This document shows positions 45,076 through 52,419 of a stretch of DNA of 59,711 bases, one piece after another; the first letter of the stretch is position 1; every line of letters starts with the position of its first letter. This stretch comes from an uncultured Roseburia sp. (GTDB lineage: Bacteria; Bacillota_A; Clostridia; Lachnospirales; Lachnospiraceae), in assembly GCA_900753715.1 (NCBI GenBank), contig CAAEAE010000095.1:1-59711 (forward strand), given 5' to 3'. The translations under genes were made by a program, and so were the position numbers. A model generated the notes under the pieces. That model made no database searches and was not told the origin of the DNA. It saw nothing but the letters and a program-made list of their open reading frames with translations.

Positions 45076-47790
45076 CTATTTATCCTTATTGAGTTTGATT
45101 TTGATGGAACGCTTAAATGCGTAAGGTGCAATTGCCTTTAATTTGTCCTCAGACTTCCACATACGGCTTGCATCCGGAAGGTCTCTGGTCAGATGAATTG
45201 CATCAAATTCGCACTTTGTCGTACAGAGTCCGCATCCGATACACTTATTCTCATCTACAACGGAAGCTCCACATCCAAGACAGCGGGATGCCTCTGTCTT
45301 AATCTGCTCTTCGGTCAGTGTGCATCTTAAGTCACGGAAAGTCTCCTTGGCAATGCCTGCCTTCCTGCCCGGAACCTGACGTTTCGCATTATCAAAGGTC
45401 TCTACCTGAATGTTGTTCTTGTCAAGCTCGATGAACTGACGAAGGTCACGCGCAAGTGTCAAACTGTGTCCCTTGTTTACAAAACGATGGATGGAAACAA
45501 AGCCCTGTTTTCCTGCTGCAATCGCATCAATTGCAAAACGAGGTCCGGTATAAACGTCACCGCCGACAAAGATATCCGGCTCTGCGGTCTGATAGGTTAC
45601 CGGGTCAGCTTTTGCAGTTCCGTTCGGGTTGAACTCAACCTTGGTGCCCTTTAACATATCGCCCCATACGATTGCCTGTCCGATGGAAAGAAGAACATTC
45701 TCACATTCGATGGTCAGCAGGTCGTTCTCATCGTACTGTGGGTTGAAACGTCCAGTCTCATCCTTTACAGACAGACATTTCTTAAATATGATTGCCTTTA
45801 CTTTGCCGTTTTCTGTTACGATTTCTTTCGGTCCCCAGCCGCAATTTACCTTGATTCCTTCTTCTTCGGCTTCCTCTACCTCATCTGCCGCTGCAGGCAT
45901 GATATCACGGGACTCAAGACAGCACATGGAAACTTCACTGGAACCGGAACGCAGTGCGGTTCTTGCAACATCCACTGCAACGTTACCACCGCCGACTACT
46001 ACGGTACGTCCGCTTAACAGATGCGGATTTTCGGTGGTATTTGCGGTATGCAAAAATTCTACACCTGTAAGTACACCTTCTGCGTCCTCACCTAAAACAC
46101 CTGTCTTACGACCACCCTGTGCACCGATTGCGATGTAGAATGCCTGATATCCCTGCGCACGAAGCTCTGCAATCGTAACGTCTTTTCCAACTTCCACGCC
46201 GCACTTGAACTCAACGCCCATTTCACGCAATACGTCGATTTCGGCATCGATAACGCTCTTTTCAAGACGGAAAGAAGGAATACCGTTTAAAAGCATACCA
46301 CCCGGACGGGAATTTTTTTCAAATACGGTTACCGGATAGCCCATCTCCTTTAAGAAGAATGCTGCTGTCATACCAGCCGGTCCTGCACCGATAACGGCAA
46401 TCTTCTGCTCCATCGGTTTGCCGGAATGGTTTGTCATCTCCGGAATATAGCGCTTGTCTGCATGAAGCTCCTGCTCAGCGATAAACTTCTTGATTTCATC
46501 AATTGCAACTGCCTGGTCGATGGTTCCACGGGTACATGCATCCTCGCAGCGGCGGTTACAGATTGCTCCACAGACTGCCGGGAACGGATTCTCTGTCTTG
46601 ATGAGCTTTAATGCGTCCATATATCTGCCTTCGGCAGCCATCTTCACATAGCCCTGTACCGGTAAGTGTGCCGGACATGCTGTCTTACAAGGTGCTGTAC
46701 CGGTCTCATAACAGTTAATCTTATTGTCATCACGGTAGTTCGGATTCCACTTATCCTTGCTCCATGCAACTGCATCCGGCAGTTCATGCTTCGGATAGGA
46801 AATTTCTCCGCCATCCTTGGTGCATAATTTCTGTCCAAGTTTTGCTGCACCTGCCGGGCAGACCTCCACACATTTTCCGCAGGCAACACATTTTTCCTTG
46901 GTGACATGTGCGCGGTAAGCGGAACGTGACATATTCGGGGTATTGAAAAGCTGGGAGGTACGAAGTGCGTTACATACGCCGACTGCACAGTTACAGATTG
47001 CAAAAATCTTGTCCTGTCCATCAATATTTGTAATCTGATGTACATAACCCATTTTCTCGGAGCGCTCTAAGATTTCCATTACTTCGTCAAGCTCGATATA
47101 GCGTCCTCTCCCGGTCTCAACCAAATAGTCTGCCATATCGCCGACTCCGATACAAAGCTCTCCTTCAAGGTCTCCGGTTCCCTCTCCGCGGATTCTCTGC
47201 TGTAAACGGCAGGAACACTGTCCAACTGCATATTTGTCTTTGTATTTGTTCAGCCAGTAGGAAATATGCTCAAGGCTGCTTGATTCCTGTGTTGCCGGGA
47301 TTGCTTTCTCTACCGGAATTACGTGCATTCCGATTCCGGCGCCGCCAAGCGGTACCATCGGTGTCACCTTCTCAAGCGGAAGTCTTGACATATGCTCGAA
47401 AAAGTCTGCGATTTCGGTGTGCTCTTCCACCTGTGCCTTGTTCATTACCATAAATTCTGCGGAACCCGGAACGAACATCGGAAGGATGTACTGCTTCTCA
47501 TGCTGCGGATTCTCCCAGTTGTACTCGATAAGACCGACAACAGCCATCTCCTGTAAGAGCTTTTCCAACTCTGCTTCCGGCTTCCTGGTCTTCTTTGCAA
47601 GTTTTGGAAGCGTAATCGGTTTTCTTACATCCATGCAAAGTGCCACTTCTGCCATCTCATCTGTTACAACACCCGCAAGCCCCCAGTACTCCGGATCATT
47701 TACGGTAAGCTTTTCTTTTCCAAGCTTATAAGGGATTCTGTCTGTAATTTTCTTCCCTAATTTTAAAATTAATTCTCTTTCTTCTGCCAT
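45076..47790 (-). CDS. Multidomain Fe-S/FAD NAD(P)-linked oxidoreductase (GltD-like)
   Basis: A 904-residue protein with a winged-helix-like N-terminal region (about 1-100), a cysteine-rich domain (QCSCR near 191-195, CNCAVGVC near 266-273), a ferredoxin-like cluster (CVACGKCVEVC, 301-311), a GltD/NfnB-type Fe-S helix domain (CKTAC...CGAIC...C), FAD-binding (IAVIGAGPAGM, 464-474), NAD(P)-binding (VVVGGGNVAVDVA, about 605-620) and a C-terminal two-cluster domain (CIGCGLCTTKC). It probably moves electrons between NAD(P)H and ferredoxin-like carriers. Its place between hypB and hypA is distinctive. Confidence 0.8.
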   Translation of the reverse strand: MAEERELILKLGKKITDRIPYKLGKEKLTVNDPEYWGLAGVVTDEMAEVALCMDVRKPITLPKLAKKTRKPEAELEKLLQEMAVVGLIEYNWENPQHEKQYILPMFVPGSAEFMVMNKAQVEEHTEIADFFEHMSRLPLEKVTPMVPLGGAGIGMHVIPVEKAIPATQESSSLEHISYWLNKYKDKYAVGQCSCRLQQRIRGEGTGDLEGELCIGVGDMADYLVETGRGRYIELDEVMEILERSEKMGYVHQITNIDGQDKIFAICNCAVGVCNALRTSQLFNTPNMSRSAYRAHVTKEKCVACGKCVEVCPAGAAKLGQKLCTKDGGEISYPKHELPDAVAWSKDKWNPNYRDDNKINCYETGTAPCKTACPAHLPVQGYVKMAAEGRYMDALKLIKTENPFPAVCGAICNRRCEDACTRGTIDQAVAIDEIKKFIAEQELHADKRYIPEMTNHSGKPMEQKIAVIGAGPAGMTAAFFLKEMGYPVTVFEKNSRPGGMLLNGIPSFRLEKSVIDAEIDVLREMGVEFKCGVEVGKDVTIAELRAQGYQAFYIAIGAQGGRKTGVLGEDAEGVLTGVEFLHTANTTENPHLLSGRTVVVGGGNVAVDVARTALRSGSSEVSMCCLESRDIMPAAADEVEEAEEEGIKVNCGWGPKEIVTENGKVKAIIFKKCLSVKDETGRFNPQYDENDLLTIECENVLLSIGQAIVWGDMLKGTKVEFNPNGTAKADPVTYQTAEPDIFVGGDVYTGPRFAIDAIAAGKQGFVSIHRFVNKGHSLTLARDLRQFIELDKNNIQVETFDNAKRQVPGRKAGIAKETFRDLRCTLTEEQIKTEASRCLGCGASVVDENKCIGCGLCTTKCEFDAIHLTRDLPDASRMWKSEDKLKAIAPYAFKRSIKIKLNKDK

Positions 47791-47824
47791 CTGACTGACC
47801 TTTCCTCTCTAAACTCAACGTATT

Positions 47825-48493
47825 TTACTGATTCCACTCAACTGTCTGTGCCCTCAGCCAGTCTGCCCATTCTTCGATTCCCTCTCCGGTACGGGAAGAA
47901 ATCGGAATAATTTTAATGTTCGGGTTTAATTTCTTTACACGTTCCCTGCATGCCTCGATATCAAAGTCAAAATACGGAAGCACATCAATCTTATTAATTA
48001 AAAGCACATCGCAGATGGAAAACATCAGCGGGTACTTTAATGGTTTGTCGTCTCCCTCCGGAACGCTTAAAATCATGGCGTTCTTAACGGCACCTGTGTC
48101 AAATTCTGCCGGACATACCAGATTTCCGACATTCTCCAAAATCGCCAGTTCCACATCCGCAGTCTCAAGCGACTCGATTCCCTGTCTGGTCATTCCTGCA
48201 TCCAGATGACACATTCCACCGGTATGAATCTGAATCGCCTTAACACCGGTCTTTGCCACCGTGTCAGCATCTACATCCGAATCAATGTCCGCTTCCATAA
48301 TTCCAATCCGAAGGTCATCCTTCAGTGCCTCAATCGTGCGCAGCAACGTTGTTGTCTTTCCGGAACCTGGAGAAGACATCAGATTCAAAAGGAATGTCTT
48401 ATCGGCTTTTAACTCTGCACGGAGCTTGTCTGCTTCTTTATCGTTGTCCTCAAAGACACTCTTTTTGATTTCGATTACCTTGAAATCACTCAT
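47825..48493 (-). CDS. hypB: Nickel-insertion GTPase HypB
   Basis: HypB is the GTPase that drives nickel insertion into [NiFe] hydrogenase. The 222-residue protein has the P-loop MSSPGSGKTT, the metal-site GGMCHLDAGM, and NKIDVL for guanine recognition. It lacks the His-rich N-terminus of some homologues. The ATG at 48493 follows AAAGGATGAG. It heads an operon with the oxidoreductase and hypA, under a Rex-like operator. Confidence 0.92.
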   Translation of the reverse strand: MSDFKVIEIKKSVFEDNDKEADKLRAELKADKTFLLNLMSSPGSGKTTTLLRTIEALKDDLRIGIMEADIDSDVDADTVAKTGVKAIQIHTGGMCHLDAGMTRQGIESLETADVELAILENVGNLVCPAEFDTGAVKNAMILSVPEGDDKPLKYPLMFSICDVLLINKIDVLPYFDFDIEACRERVKKLNPNIKIIPISSRTGEGIEEWADWLRAQTVEWNQ

Positions 48494-48528
48494 TTTTCTC
48501 ATCCTTTTCCTATGTATTTTGCCCATTC

Positions 48529-48558
48529 ATAGGTTCATTCATCTCTGGTTGAACCTAT
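48529..48558 (-). repeat. Inverted repeat in the hypB leader
   Basis: A perfect 9-bp repeat, ATAGGTTCA (48529-48537) with TGAACCTAT (48550-48558), and a 12-base spacer. It lies between the promoter and the hypB start. It may be a leader hairpin or a second protein site. Confidence 0.65.
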
Positions 48559-48561
48559 TGA

Positions 48562-48579
48562 TTGTTTAAATTTTAACAT
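48562..48579 (-). promoter_or_regulatory. Rex-like operator over the hypB -10
   Basis: TTGTTTA-AATT-TTAACAT matches the Rex consensus at 12 of 14 positions. It covers the -10 hexamer (48570-48575). Confidence 0.65.
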
Positions 48580-48598
48580 ACTTTTTTCCTAAAATCAA
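48570..48598 (-). promoter_or_regulatory. hypB operon promoter
   Basis: The minus strand has TTGATT (48593-48598), 17 bases, TAAAAT (48570-48575), with a TG one base before the -10. Confidence 0.7.
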
Positions 48599-48702
48599 TG
48601 GCAGATACGCTAGATATCGGTAATTGTTTTTATACAATTTGCCAGTTCTGTCTATCTGGCATGTGGTATGACCAGGATTTTTGACAAGCACTCGCACAGA
48701 AA

Positions 48703-48734
48703 AAGATGGGGATATCAAATGACTTCCCCATCTT
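48703..48734 (-). terminator. Terminator of the spore-coat gene pair
   Basis: A 10-bp stem (48703-48712 with 48725-48734) and a 12-base loop are followed by a T-run on the minus strand, 17 bases after the coat gene stop. Confidence 0.75.
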
Positions 48735-48750
48735 CTTACACTTCTTATTC

Positions 48751-49023
48751 TTAAATTGTCTTCACACACTGTGAGAATTTCTGCTTTGCACTCTGCACTT
48801 TGTTCGCATCCGCATCCGGTGTCGGATAAAATCCTCTCTGGTGCATCATGTCAAACACTTCCTCCTGAATGGCATGTTCCTGCTCAAGGCAGTGTAAAAT
48901 TGCGTTGCGCACGCTATCGTGCACACATTCATTGGCAAATGTGTTGTACTCTCCTGTTGCAGCTTTTTCCGCTGCAAGTGCATCTCCTAAAATTTCTTTT
49001 TCGGAATAAATCTGTTCTGTCAT
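48751..49023 (-). CDS. CotF-like spore coat protein
   Basis: A 90-residue helical protein resembling CotF/coat-related proteins with a ferritin-like helical pattern. It opens MTEQIYSEKEILGDALAAEK, the segment typical of the family, and lacks membrane segments. The ATG at 49023 has AAGGAG 6 bases upstream. Its neighbour encodes a related smaller protein. The number of coat genes here fits the sporulation operon nearby. Exact location in the spore is unknown. Confidence 0.8.
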   Translation of the reverse strand: MTEQIYSEKEILGDALAAEKAATGEYNTFANECVHDSVRNAILHCLEQEHAIQEEVFDMMHQRGFYPTPDADANKVQSAKQKFSQCVKTI

Positions 49024-49042
49024 GCGTTCTCCTTTCCGCTTC

Positions 49043-49228
49043 CTAGCCCAGCTGTGCATAAAGTGCATTGAAATGTCCCTGGTGTTTCTGGGATATCTCG
49101 TTGAATTTTGCACTGATTTCCGGGTCCTCGGTGTGGGAAGCAAGCATCTGGAATTTTTTTACCAGAAGGTCCTCCTCTGTCAGCAGGTCGTTTAACGCAG
49201 ACAATTCTTTTTCCGATAACTGGCTCAT
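49043..49228 (-). CDS. Small CotF-related coat protein
   Basis: A 61-residue helical protein (opens MSQLSEKELSALNDLLTEEDLLV) with the helical composition of CotF-type partners. It lies 19 bases before the next coat gene and is co-transcribed. The family assignment is by composition and neighbour, so less certain. Confidence 0.7.
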   Translation of the reverse strand: MSQLSEKELSALNDLLTEEDLLVKKFQMLASHTEDPEISAKFNEISQKHQGHFNALYAQLG

Positions 49229-49297
49229 ACGTGTCCCTCCATTTTGTCTTAACTCAGTTTACAACCTTTATTCTGTCCGGGGGACACTGAAATTATT

Positions 49298-50878
49298 CTA
49301 ATCTACATATTTATCGAGCATATAATAAAGCGACTGAATATCAATCGGCTTCTGTAAATACGCATTCATGCCCGATTCATGTACCTTGATAATTTCACCA
49401 GTACACACATTTGCACTTCCGGCAATAATTGGCACTATTGTCTTACGCCCGGCATCAAGCTCCATTTTGCGGATTTCCCCAGATGCCTCGTAACCGTTTG
49501 TCATCGGCATACTGATATCCATTAAAACCGCTCCGTAATAGCCCTCCGGTTTTTCTGCGAACATATCCGCTGCCTCTTCTCCGTTTTTTGCCCAGTCCCA
49601 GATTAAATTCATCTGCCGCAGATAGCCGAACACAATCTCTGCATTAATCGCATTGTCCTCTGCCAAAAGCACTCTTTTTCCATGAAAATCCCAGCTGCTG
49701 TAGCAGGAATCCTCCGTCGGCTTCTCACCCTTACAGATTTTGGTCATCAGGTTATAGATTGCCGACTGGTATACCGGTCTTGTGAGCACAAAATCTGCGC
49801 CCGCTTCGCGCATCTCCCGCTCTAATACCGGCGCATCATAGGCGGTTGCCGCAATCATGACCGTGTCGGAATCAAACTCATGGCGGATTTTTTTGACCGC
49901 CTGCATTCCGTCACACTGCATCTGATAGTTGATAAAAATGATGTCAAAACCGTTGCCGCTCTCATATGCCTCGCGCAGCACCCTTAACGCCTCATCCCCG
50001 CTGTCCGCTCTCTCCGGCATGATTCCAAGACGGTGGAACATTGAAAACTGATATTCCATCAGTATCTCATCGTCATCCACGACTAACGCCCGCATCATGT
50101 CAAACCTCTTTCTCTGATTTCGGACTGCCTTTTTCTCTGCATCCGGCAGTTCAAACGGTATGCGCACGGTAAAAGCAGTTCCCTCCCCGGGCGCCGACTG
50201 CACTTCAATGCTGCCGCCCATAAGTTCTACGAGATGTCTCGTAATCATAAGCCCCAGTCCGCTTCCGTTTCCCTTCTTTTGCGATGTGTACGCATAGGAA
50301 TTCCAGATTTGTTCGATTTTGTCTTTCTCGATGCCACAGCCTGTGTCGCGCACGACCACGACAAGTTCTACACGGTTATCGCAAACCGGCTGTTCTTTTA
50401 ATATGACATGAACCCTTCCGTTTTCTCCCGTATATTTATAGGCATTTGACAGCAGATTAAACAGTATCTGCTTTAACCGCACTGCATCGCCGTATAAATT
50501 TTCATACATGACCTCGCCGACATCCACGGTAAAAGAAATGCCATTCTTTTTACATTTATCGTAATATTCTTCTAACAGCATGGATATGACCGTATTCAGG
50601 TGAAACGGACTCTCATGAAGCTCCATGCTTCCGCTCGCAATTGCAGACATATCCAGGATGTCATCCACCAGGGCAAGCAGATATTCTCCCTGATTCTTAA
50701 TTTTCCGGAATGCCTGGTGTACAATCTTGGGATTTTCCTCAAAGGAACGTGACGTTCCTGCCACATTTAAAATCGGATCAATGGATGCCCTGATTTCCTG
50801 TAACATCTGGGGCATAAATGTCCCCCGGATTTCTGTTTTGTTGTCTAATTCTTCTTCCATGTTGCGGTTTTCTATCAC
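49298..50878 (-). CDS. Cytoplasmic hybrid kinase-like protein with degenerate H-box and pseudo-receiver
   Basis: About 526 residues; numbering below is from the longest frame (537). There is no membrane segment. The dimerisation helix lacks the phospho-accepting His: the H-box reads MLQEIRAS with Gln38. The ATP-binding domain is intact (NLLSNAYKYT, DTGCG, GSGLGL). The first receiver has Asn328 in place of the phospho-accepting Asp and Arg378 in place of the conserved Lys. The second receiver is normal (Asp465, Lys521). The GTG at 50878 is preferred because GGAGGG lies 7 bases upstream; the ATG at 50911 would be nearly leaderless. It may act as an ATP sensor or a signalling adaptor. Confidence 0.85.
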   Translation of the reverse strand: MIENRNMEEELDNKTEIRGTFMPQMLQEIRASIDPILNVAGTSRSFEENPKIVHQAFRKIKNQGEYLLALVDDILDMSAIASGSMELHESPFHLNTVISMLLEEYYDKCKKNGISFTVDVGEVMYENLYGDAVRLKQILFNLLSNAYKYTGENGRVHVILKEQPVCDNRVELVVVVRDTGCGIEKDKIEQIWNSYAYTSQKKGNGSGLGLMITRHLVELMGGSIEVQSAPGEGTAFTVRIPFELPDAEKKAVRNQRKRFDMMRALVVDDDEILMEYQFSMFHRLGIMPERADSGDEALRVLREAYESGNGFDIIFINYQMQCDGMQAVKKIRHEFDSDTVMIAATAYDAPVLEREMREAGADFVLTRPVYQSAIYNLMTKICKGEKPTEDSCYSSWDFHGKRVLLAEDNAINAEIVFGYLRQMNLIWDWAKNGEEAADMFAEKPEGYYGAVLMDISMPMTNGYEASGEIRKMELDAGRKTIVPIIAGSANVCTGEIIKVHESGMNAYLQKPIDIQSLYYMLDKYVD

Positions 50879-50997
50879 TCCGTAACCCTCCATCCCCCTT
50901 GTGTTATCCATTTATTATACATGATTTTCTGTATTTCACAGTGTTTTTTTGTTTTTTTATGCACAATGCAAGTGGTATTTGACATTTTTCGACAAAA

Positions 50998-51027
50998 AGA
51001 GACTGCCTTTTTACAAAGGCAGTCTCT
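50998..51027 (-). terminator. Terminator between the two hybrid kinases
   Basis: A 13-bp perfect stem (50998-51010 with 51015-51027) with a TTAC loop and T5. It lies 11 bases after the upstream kinase gene stop, so the two kinases are separate transcripts. Confidence 0.9.
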
Positions 51028-51038
51028 CTTACCATCTG

Positions 51039-52334
51039 TTACCCAAATAATAATTCGTCTAAAAGTGCGTACATCTGTTTAACATCAACCGGCTTGTTCA
51101 AGTGTGCGTTCATTCCTGCTTCAAAGGATTTTTTCACATCCTCCTCAAACACATTTGCGGTCATGGCTACAATCGGGATTCTTGTGGCATCCTCGCGCCC
51201 AGATTCCCTTATCTTTGTGGTTGCAGTCAGTCCGTCCATCACAGGCATCCGGATATCCATCAGAATCACGTCATAATAATCCGGCTCATGGGAAAGGAAC
51301 ATCTCAACAGCCTCTTTTCCATTCACCGCAACCTCCGCCGTAAATCCCTTGTGCAGCAGGACATTTCTGGTAATTTCGATGTTAATCTCATTGTCTTCCA
51401 CTAACAGCACACGTTTTCCGGAGAAATCGTACTGTAAATTTCTTGATTTTTCCTGCTTGCGGATGCTCGCCGCGCTGTCCTCCACCCGGTTTAACGGAAT
51501 TGTAACTACAAACTGCGTACCTTCACCCTTTTCGCTGTATACGTCAATCCTGCCTTCCATAAACTCGATAATGTTTCTGGCAACGGAAAGCCCAAGTCCC
51601 GTACCGCCGGATAACGTCGTGCTTCCATCGTCTTCCTGCTCAAACGGCTCAAAGACGCGTTTCACAAACGTCTCATCCATTCCGGCACCGGTATCACGGA
51701 TTTCAAAGCGGATAAATGTCTTTTTCTCCTCCGCGTGAACCACTTCTGTGATAAAATCCACGCGCCCGCCTGCTGATGTATATTTCACCGCATTAAATAA
51801 AATATTGTGCATTGCCTTTTCGAGCTTCTCTGCATCAAAGCAATACTCATCGTCAAGCTCTCCACGCATTTTAGTGTAGAGTGAAACACCCTTTTCCTCT
51901 GCCAGTTCTTCCACACTTGTCTTTAATTTATCTATGAACTTCAGAAAATCCGTATCTTCGAGATTGAGCGCCACATTGCCGCTTTCAATCTGGGAAAGGT
52001 TTAAAATGTCGTCCACAAATGAAAGCATAAAATGTGCGGACAAATCTATTTTGTCAAGATTCTCAAGCACCTGCTTTTTATTTTCTGCATTCTCCCTGGT
52101 CAGATATACCAGACCGATAATCGAATTCATTGGCGTACGGATTTCCCTGCTCATACGCATTAAGAACTCATTCTTCTTGCGGTTTGCTTCTCTTGCTTCC
52201 AGTAATGATTTTTGCAGTTCCTCGCGCCGTTTTTTCTCTTCCTCATAGCGGCGTGTCATCTCTTCTAATCTATCGTCCTGTCTCTCTAGCATGACATTCT
52301 GCTGTTTTTCCATCTCTTCGCCTTTCCCTTCCAT
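51039..52334 (-). CDS. Cytoplasmic hybrid kinase-like protein lacking the H-box histidine
   Basis: A 431-residue protein. A coiled coil (residues about 8-55) leads to a kinase dimerisation domain whose H-box is MSREIRTP, with Arg63 (codon AGG) in place of His. The rest of the box is conserved. The ATP-binding domain is normal (N-box with Asn181, DTGAG 214-218, GTGLGL 244-249), and a single receiver has Asp360. It has no membrane segment. Substitution of His would prevent autophosphorylation in the standard way. Start at the ATG 52334 or at an in-frame ATG 21 bases further. Confidence 0.87.
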   Translation of the reverse strand: MEGKGEEMEKQQNVMLERQDDRLEEMTRRYEEEKKRREELQKSLLEAREANRKKNEFLMRMSREIRTPMNSIIGLVYLTRENAENKKQVLENLDKIDLSAHFMLSFVDDILNLSQIESGNVALNLEDTDFLKFIDKLKTSVEELAEEKGVSLYTKMRGELDDEYCFDAEKLEKAMHNILFNAVKYTSAGGRVDFITEVVHAEEKKTFIRFEIRDTGAGMDETFVKRVFEPFEQEDDGSTTLSGGTGLGLSVARNIIEFMEGRIDVYSEKGEGTQFVVTIPLNRVEDSAASIRKQEKSRNLQYDFSGKRVLLVEDNEINIEITRNVLLHKGFTAEVAVNGKEAVEMFLSHEPDYYDVILMDIRMPVMDGLTATTKIRESGREDATRIPIVAMTANVFEEDVKKSFEAGMNAHLNKPVDVKQMYALLDELLFG

Positions 52335-52368
52335 GCCTGCACCTTGTGTTCATACCAAAGTACCATAC

Positions 52369-52397
52369 ATTATAGCAGTATTTCTGACATTTTGAAA
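52369..52397 (-). promoter_or_regulatory. Promoter of the upstream hybrid kinase gene
   Basis: The minus strand has TTTCAA (52392-52397), 17 bases, TATAAT (52369-52374). A 13-mer shared with the other kinase gene lies upstream. Confidence 0.55.
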
Positions 52398-52419
52398 TAG
52401 GAAATTTGACATTTTTATA

